From positions 579,625-643,624 of the forward strand of contig NZ_KV878783.1 in NCBI RefSeq assembly GCF_001890765.1: a DNA stretch of 64,000 nt, given 5' to 3'. This DNA comes from Spirulina major PCC 6313. Lineage in GTDB: Bacteria > Cyanobacteriota > Cyanobacteriia > Cyanobacteriales > Spirulinaceae. Within the stretch, counting starts at the first letter, position 1. Each line of letters begins with the position of its first letter. The translations under genes and the position numbers were made by a program. Below the pieces are notes generated by a model. The model saw only the letters and a list, made by a program, of their open reading frames with translations. It was not told the origin of the DNA and made no database searches. Positions 19,180-27,056 of the stretch are shown piece by piece.

Positions 19180-21075
19180 ATGCTTGGCACTGCTGTCCCT
19201 CCCACTGAACTGGCTATTTTTGAAGACCTTGTCCAGCAACGTCTCCATACAGAATTGCCGGAGTTAAGCCCGGTGCATGTCCATGGCACGCTCAAGCAAA
19301 CAACGTTGTTGATTGTAGTGCAACATCGTGGCCCGGAATTGGCCCATCCGACGCGGGTGTTTCGGTTGATGGAAAGGGTGTTCCATGAGACAGACTTTCA
19401 CCAACGGTTCCGGAGTTTGATGTATTTAAAGTTAGAGGGGCGATCGCAACCCTACGCCTTTCATAACTATATTCCGCGCCCCCCGGCTGTGGACGTGGCG
19501 GCCCAGGTGCGGGCCTATACCCCGGAAGGCATCGCCGAACAGGGGGCGCTGGTGCATGAACCCCCCGAACCGGAAAACCTCGCCCCACCGGAACCGCCCT
19601 CCCTACCTCAGGCGGCCGGCCACGAATTGATCGACATGGAAACCGATAATTTGATCCTCGCAGCGGCAGAGGATGGGGAAAACGGATTGCTGGCGGTGGA
19701 GCCGGACACGGAAACCGCGCCCCGTGATCCGATTACCGATGCGATCGAGCCAGACGCGGAGGGGTTGTCTTGGCGATCGCTGGATGAGCGGTTTTGGGTT
19801 CCGGCGTTGATTGTGGGGACGGTGATTAGTGTGGGGGTCTTTTTCGGCAGTATTTATGCCCTGAGTCGTCCCTGTGTGCTGCGGTCTTGTCGGACGTTGG
19901 ATGTGGCCCAGGAGTTGGCCAATGAAGCGATCGCCACCCTCCAAGATCCGCCTTCCGGTCAAGCCGTCCTCCAAGCTCAAACCCAACTGGATCGCGCCCT
20001 GTTGCTGTTGGAGTCGATTCCCTCCTGGTCGGGGAGCCATGACGACGCGGCAGAACTGCTGCAAGTGTATGAACTGACGGTGGACAATGTGGCGGAACTC
20101 GTAGACGCGCTCAAAGCGGCCAATGCGGCGGCCAATGCAACCCAGAATCCGCCCCTGACGGTGGAGCAGTGGCAAGGGGCCTTAGATCGGTGGAATGAAG
20201 CGATCGCCGGCCTCGATGCCCTGCCCCCCACGAGCGAGTTTTATCGGTTTGCCCAGAAAAAGGTGCAGGAATATCGCCAAAATGTCAGCATCGTTAACGA
20301 ACGCTTGACGACGGAAAAAACCGCCGTCGAAAACCTAGCCCTAGCCCAGGAAGCGGCCAAAGTGGCGGACGTGCGCCTCACCATTGCCCAATCGTTGCCG
20401 GACTTGCAATTGGCCTATCGCACCTGGCAAACGGCTATTGATGCTCTCAACAACATTCCCCCGGCCACGACTTCCTTTCCTGAAGCCCGCCGCCTCTTGG
20501 GACTCTATCAACCGCAACTCAAGGAAGCCCGCGATCGCCAAACCCAAGAAACCTTCGCCACCAACGCCTACAGCAAAGCCATTCGCCTCGCGGCGCAAGC
20601 CGAAGCCGCCGCCAACCAAAACCGCTGGACAGAGGCGATCAATGGGTGGAATCAGGCGATCGCCTCCCTGAAACAAATCCCCAGAGACAGCTTCAACGCG
20701 GTTCAAGCCCAACCCTTGGTAAATACCTACAGCGATGCCCTCAGTCGAGCCGAATCCCGCTTAGAAGGCTCGCTTCAACTGCAACAGGCCAAGACCGATC
20801 TAGATAAGGTCTGCCGCCTCAACGATCGCCAAATTTGCGTCTATACCGTCACCAATAGCAAAATCACGGTGCGTCTCACCCCGGCCTATGTGGAACAGGT
20901 ACGCCAAACCTCAGAGCAGGCGCGATCGCAAAACAATCTTGAAGCCCAAGTGGATGTGATGGATCACGTCTTTGCCCTCGAACAGGCCCTCGAACGGATT
21001 AGCGATCGCGCCGGAATTCCCCTCGACATCTACACCACCAACAATATTTTGGTAAAATCCCACACCCCCAATTAA
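19180..21075 (+). CDS. Membrane-anchored protein of unknown function with helical repeats
   Basis: A 631-residue protein I cannot name. Residues ~1-110 form a globular domain (ELAIFEDLVQQRLHTELPEL; TLLIVVQHRG). A Pro/Glu/Asp-rich linker follows, then one membrane helix (FWVPALIVGTVISVGVFFG, about residue 205-230). The long C-terminal part is alanine- and glutamine-rich helix, with a recurring W-x-x-A-I-x-x-L-x-x-I-P unit (YRTWQTAIDALNNIP; INGWNQAIASLKQIP). This suggests TPR-like helical hairpins on the far side of the membrane. The start at 19180 is a choice; an in-frame ATG at 19102 is possible. It is convergent with the next gene, 12 bp between stops. Confidence 0.7.
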   Translation: MLGTAVPPTELAIFEDLVQQRLHTELPELSPVHVHGTLKQTTLLIVVQHRGPELAHPTRVFRLMERVFHETDFHQRFRSLMYLKLEGRSQPYAFHNYIPRPPAVDVAAQVRAYTPEGIAEQGALVHEPPEPENLAPPEPPSLPQAAGHELIDMETDNLILAAAEDGENGLLAVEPDTETAPRDPITDAIEPDAEGLSWRSLDERFWVPALIVGTVISVGVFFGSIYALSRPCVLRSCRTLDVAQELANEAIATLQDPPSGQAVLQAQTQLDRALLLLESIPSWSGSHDDAAELLQVYELTVDNVAELVDALKAANAAANATQNPPLTVEQWQGALDRWNEAIAGLDALPPTSEFYRFAQKKVQEYRQNVSIVNERLTTEKTAVENLALAQEAAKVADVRLTIAQSLPDLQLAYRTWQTAIDALNNIPPATTSFPEARRLLGLYQPQLKEARDRQTQETFATNAYSKAIRLAAQAEAAANQNRWTEAINGWNQAIASLKQIPRDSFNAVQAQPLVNTYSDALSRAESRLEGSLQLQQAKTDLDKVCRLNDRQICVYTVTNSKITVRLTPAYVEQVRQTSEQARSQNNLEAQVDVMDHVFALEQALERISDRAGIPLDIYTTNNILVKSHTPN

Positions 21076-21087
21076 CCCGCAATGGCG

Positions 21088-22215
21088 TTAATCCTCCCAA
21101 AGGCGGCGGCGGGATGGGCCCCGGAGGCGAGCATGGGTGTCACGGAGAAGGGCGGGAATATTGAGGTGATGGGGACAACGGGGCAGACAGTCGCCGCAGT
21201 CGGTGCAGCGATCGCCTCGGCGACCGGGGAACCAATGGCCCGCCTTTTCAAACATCCCATAACGATACTTTCCAAAGTCCGTCATCTCATAACCCACCGC
21301 CAGATTCCGCAGCCGCAAAACTTCCGGAATCTGGATCGCTGCGGGGCAGGGCAGGCAGGCGTAGCATTGCTGACAGTAATCGGGGCCAAGGGTTTCACCT
21401 TGGGCGGTGCGGAGACGGGCGAGGATCTGCGCTTCAGTGGGGGTGAGGGGTTCGGTGCGATCGCCCCACTGCAACGGCTCATCCAGATCGGCGGCGGTGG
21501 TAGCTCCGACGCTCAAGGTGGTAATCCGGGAATCGGCCAGTAAAAAACGGTAATTCAACCCCACCGGCGAGATGGGGTGACAGAGGGAACGGAGGCGATC
21601 GGGAGGATTAAACAACTGGCCGCCTTTGTCGCGGGGCGAAATGATCAGCGTGCCGAGATCCTGGGCCTGGGCAACATCGAGCACCGGAGCATTGCGCTGG
21701 AACAAGAGGTAATAGTGAAGATTGACGAAATCGAAGGCGTGGGTGTGGAGGGCTTTCAGGATCAGCTCTAACGCGCCATGGGTGGAGAAGCCAATAAAAC
21801 GGATTAAGCCGTCATGCTGGGCCTTTTTAAGCACATCGAAACCGCCTTGATTCAACCAGTGAAGATGTGCCGGGGTGTTCAAACCGTGGAGGGCGAAACA
21901 GTCGAGGCGATCGCGCTGTAATCGTTGTAAAGACTGTTCGAGTTGGGGGCGGAGTTGGGCGGGGTCGGCGGTGGGGGTGAGTTTGGTGGTGAGGATGAGG
22001 CGATCGCGCTCCCCCGGTGGTAGAGACTGCAAGGCTTGGCCCAGATAGATCTCGCTATTGCCGTAGCCTTGAGCCGTTTCAATGTGGTTAATGCCCCCAT
22101 CGACGGCAGCGGATAGGGTGCGTTGAAACTGCTGGGGATCATGGAGGCCGCGCATCGTCCCCAGGGAAAAAACCGAAAGCTTGAGGTTGGTGCGACCAAA
22201 CCGGCGATAGTCCAT
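21088..22215 (-). CDS. Aldo/keto reductase with C-terminal ferredoxin domain
   Basis: A 375-residue fusion. Residues 1-~270 are an aldo/keto reductase barrel (MDYRRFGRTNLKLSVFSLG; HIETAQGYGNSEIYLG with the catalytic Asp replaced by Glu-Thr context; FALHGLN with His). The C-terminal ~100 residues carry cysteine clusters CQQCYACLPCP and CTDCGDCLPRCP, enough for iron-sulfur binding. This class is annotated in many bacteria as a 4Fe-4S binding aldo/keto reductase with unknown substrate. Its partner for electron transfer is not visible nearby. The gene is 11 bp downstream of the bifunctional nuclease gene on the same strand, so the two are likely an operon. Confidence 0.88.
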   Translation of the reverse strand: MDYRRFGRTNLKLSVFSLGTMRGLHDPQQFQRTLSAAVDGGINHIETAQGYGNSEIYLGQALQSLPPGERDRLILTTKLTPTADPAQLRPQLEQSLQRLQRDRLDCFALHGLNTPAHLHWLNQGGFDVLKKAQHDGLIRFIGFSTHGALELILKALHTHAFDFVNLHYYLLFQRNAPVLDVAQAQDLGTLIISPRDKGGQLFNPPDRLRSLCHPISPVGLNYRFLLADSRITTLSVGATTAADLDEPLQWGDRTEPLTPTEAQILARLRTAQGETLGPDYCQQCYACLPCPAAIQIPEVLRLRNLAVGYEMTDFGKYRYGMFEKAGHWFPGRRGDRCTDCGDCLPRCPHHLNIPALLRDTHARLRGPSRRRLWED

Positions 22216-22226
22216 GGGCTTGGGGG

Positions 22227-22736
22227 TTAACTTTCGCTTGTGCCCTGTCGTCGTCCCATTTTGATGAAGTCTTCGGGGCTAATATCGGCGACAAAATCGC
22301 GGAAGGCTTGGCGTTCTTCTTCGTCGGCATCGCGATCGACGGGGATCGAGGCTTCGGCGACGACTTCTTCCACAACCCAGATCGGGCTGTTGGTGCGCAG
22401 GGCGATCGCGATCGCATCACTAGGGCGGCAGTCAATTTCGCGGGTCTGATCGCCCCATTCCAAACAGAGCAAAGCGTAAAACGTGCTATCTTGCAGCGCA
22501 TGAATCACGATCTTCGACAGAGAAAGATCGAGGCTGTCGAAAATATTGCCGATCAGGTCATGGGTCAGGGGGCGAGGCGGCGGGTCATGCTGTTCAAGCG
22601 CCCCAATAATTGATTTGGCTTGGTCTTGGCCGATGCAAATGGGGAGAGCACGACGATCAGACCCATCTTTGAGTAGAACAATGGGACTCCGAGTATAGGC
22701 ATCGAGAGCAATACCCGCAACAGTCATTTCAATCAT
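22227..22736 (-). CDS. Bifunctional nuclease (BFN/DUF151) family protein
   Basis: A 169-residue protein of the DUF151 family: MIEMTVAGIALDAYTRSPIV, then LPICIGQDQAKSI, and CRPSDAIAIALRTNSPIWV. Plant members show both DNase and RNase activity. The bacterial role is not settled. The C-terminal extension with many charged residues (ADEEERQAFRDFVADISPEDF) resembles the usual UvrB/C-like tail. The ATG start has a clean family opening. Downstream comes the ferredoxin-type aldo/keto reductase on the same strand. Confidence 0.9.
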   Translation of the reverse strand: MIEMTVAGIALDAYTRSPIVLLKDGSDRRALPICIGQDQAKSIIGALEQHDPPPRPLTHDLIGNIFDSLDLSLSKIVIHALQDSTFYALLCLEWGDQTREIDCRPSDAIAIALRTNSPIWVVEEVVAEASIPVDRDADEEERQAFRDFVADISPEDFIKMGRRQGTSES

Positions 22737-23051
22737 CGGCTCATTCTCTCAAATGATTCAACAGCGTTCTATCTCTGAAAGTCGCTGGCAGGTGAGTGGA
22801 TCGGCTCGGTTCAAGTGGATTAGACTGTGACCTGACTCAACGCCAGTACCAACGATTAACCTTCAGTATGCCCTAGTCTCAGGAAGAATGGGTTAGAACC
22901 ATTGATTAAGAAATCCGGAAAAATGGCAGGATGCGATCGCATCATCTAAACCATTGCTCGACTTTCGCCGCTTCCCTGTATAATGGGAGGTTGCGAAAAG
23001 TCTGACCAATCATGGCAGATAACCGACCCCGAATAGTAGAAACACAGGATC
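22737..23051 (+). promoter_or_regulatory. rpmF promoter region
   Basis: TATAAT at 22979-22984 is a perfect -10 element about 68 bp before the rpmF ATG. A weak TTGCTC lies 19 bp upstream as a possible -35. The rest of the interval, between the BFN start and this promoter, shows nothing else recognisable. Confidence 0.5.
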
Positions 23052-23228
23052 ATGGCAGTCCCCAAGAAGAAAACCTCCAATGCAAAACGCGATCAACGTC
23101 GCGCCAACTGGAAACGGAAAGCAGCCTTCGCGGCTCAAAAAGCGTTGTCCCAAGGTAAATCCGTCCTCACCGGACGATCTCAAAGTTTTGTATATCCCAC
23201 GGATGACGAAGACGACGACGACGAATAA
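23052..23228 (+). CDS. rpmF: 50S ribosomal protein L32
   Basis: A 58-residue basic protein of the large ribosomal subunit. It starts [20 protein letters not shown], the standard cyanobacterial/chloroplast L32 opening, and ends in an acidic [11 protein letters not shown] tail typical of cyanobacteria. The zinc-type cysteines of some L32 proteins are absent, as in other cyanobacteria. The gene has its own promoter (TATAAT at 22979) and a strong terminator 28 bp after the stop. Confidence 0.95.
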   Translation: MAVPKKKTSNAKRDQRRANWKRKAAFAAQKALSQGKSVLTGRSQSFVYPTDDEDDDDE

Positions 23229-23255
23229 AACCTGGGTTGATACCCACTCCTATCC

Positions 23256-23283
23256 AGCCCTCTCCCAACGGAGAGGGCTTTTT
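23256..23283 (+). terminator. rpmF terminator
   Basis: AGCCCTCTCC and GGAGAGGGCT form a perfect 10-bp stem with a CAAC loop, followed by TTTT. Confidence 0.92.
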
Positions 23284-23446
23284 GGGTTGGTGAATGTCCC
23301 CCAGACAAGTCATCGAAACCCCTCTCCCGACGTTGGGTTACTGCTGATCCATAATGCGCAAACGTTGACCTAGACTGCATTTGATCCCCCTGATCAGGGC
23401 AGCGAGTGAGACGCTCGTACTGCTGCGACACAGCTAAAATTATGAT

Positions 23447-23511
23447 TGACCGTAGGGTGGCTTAGGCGGCTAAAACACAGGCTATTAATGAAATCTGACA
23501 ATCCGCCGCAA
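23447..23511. repeat. Dispersed GTAGGGTGGxTTAGGCGG palindromic repeat, copy 1
   Basis: The ends GTAGGGTGGCTTAGGCGG and CCGCCGCAACCCAC can pair around an AT-rich middle. Related copies lie at 46199-46260, 56525-56594 and 58917-58993. This is a non-coding, MITE-like cyanobacterial intergenic repeat. Confidence 0.6.
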
Positions 23512-23620
23512 CCCACAAATCAAGCTGTGTCGTCACAGAGAATTACAATCCTCGACAAATACACAATCCGGTCAGGCACAACCCAAGAGTTGTGGAGATG
23601 AGTTTGCCGAACCCCGATCC

Positions 23621-23725
23621 GCCAAGAACTGAAGTTCTTGGCTCATAGCGAAAGTGGGCTAAAGCCCACTCCAGAACCCGTTTTAACGGGTTTTCGCTCT
23701 GAGGCGGGGATTTCAATCCCCGACT
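23621..23725. repeat. Composite palindrome repeat, copy 1
   Basis: Four palindromes in a row: CCAAGAACTGAAGTTCTTGG, GTGGGCTAAAGCCCAC, AACCCGTTTTAACGGGTT and CGGGGATTTCAATCCCCG. The same set, in the reverse order, is at 55445-55560. It fills much of the 630-bp gap between rpmF and the PDH E2 gene, in which no gene was found. Confidence 0.7.
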
Positions 23726-23860
23726 GGGGGGGAACTGCTGCTTATGTCGTGCGAGCTTCTAGCTCGCTGCCCTCATGGGAGGGATCAAATGCGGGCGAGG
23801 TCAACAGTCCTAACTTCTGCTAGACCTAGGCAAAGACAGACCCTAGGCCAACCATCGGCC

Positions 23861-25141
23861 CTACAGCGTCAGGGATTGGGGATTGGTTTCGATCAATTTC
23901 GCCAAATCCTTGAGGAACGAAGCCGCATCTGCACCATAGATCACCCGGTGATCGCAGGTGAGGTTGACTTGCATTTGCCGCTTCACCCCAAATTGACCAT
24001 CATCACCGGCCACCAATTGCGGTTTAGACGCACCCACTGCCATAATCGCCCCTTGACCCGGCGGCAAAATCGCATCAAAGCGATCCACCCCAAACATCCC
24101 CAAATTCGAGATGGTGAATGTGCCGCTGTTGTACTCATCGGGCTGCAATTGTTTGGAGCGCGATCGCGCCACGAGGTCTTTCCAGGTGCGAGACAAACTG
24201 TAGAGATCCAATTGATCGGCATTTTTCAATACCGGCGTAATCAGGCCACCATCGGGCATCGCCACCGCAATGGAAACATTGATCCCGCTGGAGTAGTGGA
24301 TACCGTTTTCCACATAGCTAGCGTTAACAATGGGGTGCTTGGCGAGGGTGACGGCTACGGCCTTGGCGAGGAGGGCGGTCATCGTTACGCCCTTGGGCTT
24401 CACCTGCTTGTAGAGGGCATCGAGGGCATCAGTGGTGATTGTGTAGCCAACGCGGAAGTCCGGAACCTGTAAGCTTGCCATCATGTTGGTGACGACGGCT
24501 TTTTGGAGGGTGTTCATCGGCTTCACTTCCCCAGGGGTGACGGGGGAAACGGTGGGAGCGGGAGCAGCGGCGGCGGGGGCTGGGGTTGCGATCGCTGCCG
24601 GAGCGGGCGATGCTGTGGCGGGTTGGCCCGCAGCCTGTTCAAGATCAGCGGCCACAATCCGACCGTAGGGGCCCGACCCGTTGACCGTCGCAAGGTCGAT
24701 TTTGAATTGCTTGGCGAGTTTTTTCGCACGGGGAGAGGCAACGATTCTACCCGTTTTAGCCGGGGCGGGGGTAGCCGGGGCAGGGGCAGCCGAAGCGGGA
24801 GCAGCCGGGGCGGGGGCAGGAGCGGCGGGGGCGGCGGCGGCGGCGGCGGCTGAACCGCTGGTTTGAGAGGCGGCTTGTTGTTTAGCCTGTTCGATCTCGG
24901 CTTCAGTTTCAGCGAGGAGCGCGATCGCACTTCCCACCGGAGCTTCTTCCCCCGCAGGGGTAATAATCACAGCCAGATAACCAGCATGGAACGATTCCAC
25001 GTCCATATCAGCTTTGTCGGATTCAACAACAACGACGGTTTCGCCTTTTTCAACTGCGTCACCAGGCTGTTTGGTCCACGAGACAATTTTTCCCTCAGTC
25101 ATGGTGGAACTGAGTGCGGGCATAAAAATATCACGGATCAT
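23861..25141 (-). CDS. pdhC: Pyruvate dehydrogenase E2 (dihydrolipoyl acetyltransferase)
   Basis: A 426-residue core subunit of the pyruvate dehydrogenase complex that transfers acetyl groups from lipoyl-lysine to CoA. The lipoyl domain has VVVESDKADMDVESFHAG, with the lipoylated lysine in SDKADM. An Ala/Pro linker follows (~residues 95-125), then the E1/E3-binding domain ASPRAKKLAKQFKID...GSGPYGRI. The catalytic domain ends with CDHRVIYGADAASFLKDL, which carries the active His. A second Ala/Pro linker precedes the catalytic domain. pdhA is also in this window at 39.6 kb but not linked, as is common in cyanobacteria. Confidence 0.95.
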   Translation of the reverse strand: MIRDIFMPALSSTMTEGKIVSWTKQPGDAVEKGETVVVVESDKADMDVESFHAGYLAVIITPAGEEAPVGSAIALLAETEAEIEQAKQQAASQTSGSAAAAAAAPAAPAPAPAAPASAAPAPATPAPAKTGRIVASPRAKKLAKQFKIDLATVNGSGPYGRIVAADLEQAAGQPATASPAPAAIATPAPAAAAPAPTVSPVTPGEVKPMNTLQKAVVTNMMASLQVPDFRVGYTITTDALDALYKQVKPKGVTMTALLAKAVAVTLAKHPIVNASYVENGIHYSSGINVSIAVAMPDGGLITPVLKNADQLDLYSLSRTWKDLVARSRSKQLQPDEYNSGTFTISNLGMFGVDRFDAILPPGQGAIMAVGASKPQLVAGDDGQFGVKRQMQVNLTCDHRVIYGADAASFLKDLAKLIETNPQSLTL

Positions 25142-25187
25142 GGAGCGTTTCTTCTTTGCGACAAGGTGGACAACGGTGCGTTAAGCC

Positions 25188-25340
25188 TTAGCATTTTACC
25201 GCGTTTAGCTTAATCGGCGGGAAGCCCAACAGTCGGCTCACGGTGAAGGTCAGGATGAACGCCAAAGCGATGGCGTGAAAGGGAGTTGCCCGCCCGCCCA
25301 AAAATCCCAGGGAATAGAGTGGTGGCTCAGTCCATGGGTC
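25188..25340 (-). pseudogene. Possible remnant coding for a hydrophobic peptide
   Basis: A 50-codon open frame without a start codon reads DPWTEPPLYSLGFLGG and then FHAIALAFILTFTVSRLLGFP, a convincing membrane helix, before a TAA. It is closed upstream by a TGA. It looks like the end of a broken membrane-protein gene, but I do not recognise the family and chance cannot be excluded. Confidence 0.25.
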
Positions 25341-25650
25341 TCACGGCTGAGCAAATCGCCTAGGGTTAGTCTCAATCACTACGCAAGACTACGGATTAAC
25401 TATGTGACCATTTCAATGATGTATTTCTCAAAAGTCCCGTAATCATACTGCATTACCTTCTTGCCAGCCCTATAAATTACGCTATGATTAGTCAGTATAA
25501 CCCGCATGATGATTGATCACATTGCACCACCCGTCTCTATTTCAGGTGCGCCAGGGAACAACATCCTATGAGCCGATTAACACCGGCTAAGTGTTGAGCT
25601 ATTCAGTCCATCATTTAACCCTTATCCATCATTACACCAGAGCTTTAATC
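25341..25650. other. Intergenic, upstream of the glycosyltransferase gene
   Basis: No gene was found. A short inverted repeat AGCCG...CGGCT lies near 25570-25588. The region otherwise only provides 5' sequence for the plus-strand gene starting at 25651. Confidence 0.3.
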
Positions 25651-26883
25651 ATGGTCAGTATTCGCGAAGGCTCAGGCCCAGTTCAGAATTCAGATTTAGA
25701 GTTTTATATCCCCAACGTGGGGGTGATTGGTTCACCAGTGACGGCGATGAGTTTGGAGTCACAAATTAGCACGGTCATGCAGTGGGCTAAGGCAGGCTGG
25801 AGTAAAGGAGTCTTTGCGGCTAATGTCCACATGTTGATGGAAGCGCACTGGAATCCTGAATTTGCCAAAATCTTGCAGCAAGCGGATCTGGTGACTCCGG
25901 ATGGGATGCCGCTGGTGTGGGTAATGAAGCAACTGGGTTTGAGCCAGCAAGACCGGGTGACGGGGAGTGATTTGTTTCAGTATTGCTGCGATCAGGCCCA
26001 ACATGAAGATGTGAGTGTTTCCTTTGTGGGGTCTGATGCGGAAACCCTCGAAAAAATGCGCGATCGCCTCGAAAAAGAATATCCAAAACTGGCGATCGCC
26101 GGCATGGAACCCCTGCCCTTCCGCCCCCTCACCCCCGCAGAAGACCAAGAACTGATCGAACGCATTAACGCCAGCGGTGCGGGCCTCGTCTTTGTCGCCC
26201 TCGGTTGCCCCAAGCAAGAACGTTGGATCATTGAACATCGCGGCAAAATTAACGCCGTCATGCTTGGGGTTGGGGCCGTCTTTCCGTTCTACGCGGGGAC
26301 GGTGCAACGCGCCCCCGAACGGATGCAGCAACTAGGCCTCGAATGGCTCCACCGCCTCCAACAAGAACCCAAACGCCTGTGGAAACGCTACGCCGGAACG
26401 ATCCCGCCGTTTGTCCTGTTGGCTGCGAAACAAATCGCGCTCCAAGCCCAAGCCAAACTCCAAGACCCCAAACAACCCATCCATCAATACCGGCACGCTC
26501 AACCCATCGGCGAATTGCTGCAAAAAGCGGGTCTCTTAACCGCAGAACAGGTGCAGGAAATTCTGGCCGACAAAGAGCGATACCCCAATCTCCAATTTGG
26601 TCAAATCCTGGCCCAGCGGGGTTGGCTGAAGCCGGAAACCGTGGATTTTCTGATCGAACATTTACCGCAACTCCCCGTTGAAGACATCCGGCAACCCATC
26701 GGGATGTATCTCAAGTTAGCGGGCTTGTTAGATGATGAGCAAGTCCAAGAAATTCTCGAAGCGCAAAACCAAGAGGGCTTGCGTTTTGGTGAAATTGCCG
26801 CTCAAAAAGGATGGCTGAAGCAAGAAACGGTCGATTGGATCGTGAATTCGATGAATATTTCCACTCCCCTGCCCACTGAATAG
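25651..26883 (+). CDS. WecG/TagA/CpsF glycosyltransferase with two C-terminal MshEN-like units
   Basis: Residues ~20-265 are a WecG/TagA/CpsF (GT26) glycosyltransferase, which uses a UDP-sugar to extend lipid-linked glycans. Landmarks are FAANVHMLMEA, the catalytic-Asp segment VTPDGMPLVWVMK, VSFVGSDAETLEK, VFVALGCPKQERWI and GVGAVFPFYAGTVQRAPERMQ. The last ~110 residues hold two similar units: PIGELLQKAGLLTAEQVQEIL...FGQILAQRGWL, then PIGMYLKLAGLLDDEQVQEIL...FGEIAAQKGWL. They resemble the N-terminal MshEN fold of type II/IV secretion ATPases. The ATG at 25651 begins the conserved part. It likely acts in exopolysaccharide or cell-surface glycan synthesis, which suits the envelope genes that follow. 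Confidence 0.88.
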   Translation: MVSIREGSGPVQNSDLEFYIPNVGVIGSPVTAMSLESQISTVMQWAKAGWSKGVFAANVHMLMEAHWNPEFAKILQQADLVTPDGMPLVWVMKQLGLSQQDRVTGSDLFQYCCDQAQHEDVSVSFVGSDAETLEKMRDRLEKEYPKLAIAGMEPLPFRPLTPAEDQELIERINASGAGLVFVALGCPKQERWIIEHRGKINAVMLGVGAVFPFYAGTVQRAPERMQQLGLEWLHRLQQEPKRLWKRYAGTIPPFVLLAAKQIALQAQAKLQDPKQPIHQYRHAQPIGELLQKAGLLTAEQVQEILADKERYPNLQFGQILAQRGWLKPETVDFLIEHLPQLPVEDIRQPIGMYLKLAGLLDDEQVQEILEAQNQEGLRFGEIAAQKGWLKQETVDWIVNSMNISTPLPTE

Positions 26884-27056
26884 AGCCGGAGTCGTGGCCC
26901 CATTGTTTGGGGCTGTGGGTTCTGTGATATCAACCATAGACTGATCAACGATCAACATCCGACAGTCTATTGATCACTGGAGTGAGTTTGAGCAACGGGA
27001 ACGACAGCACCGTCTCGGTTCACCGTCCAAGCAGCTAGATTTGAGTCAGAAAGGTT

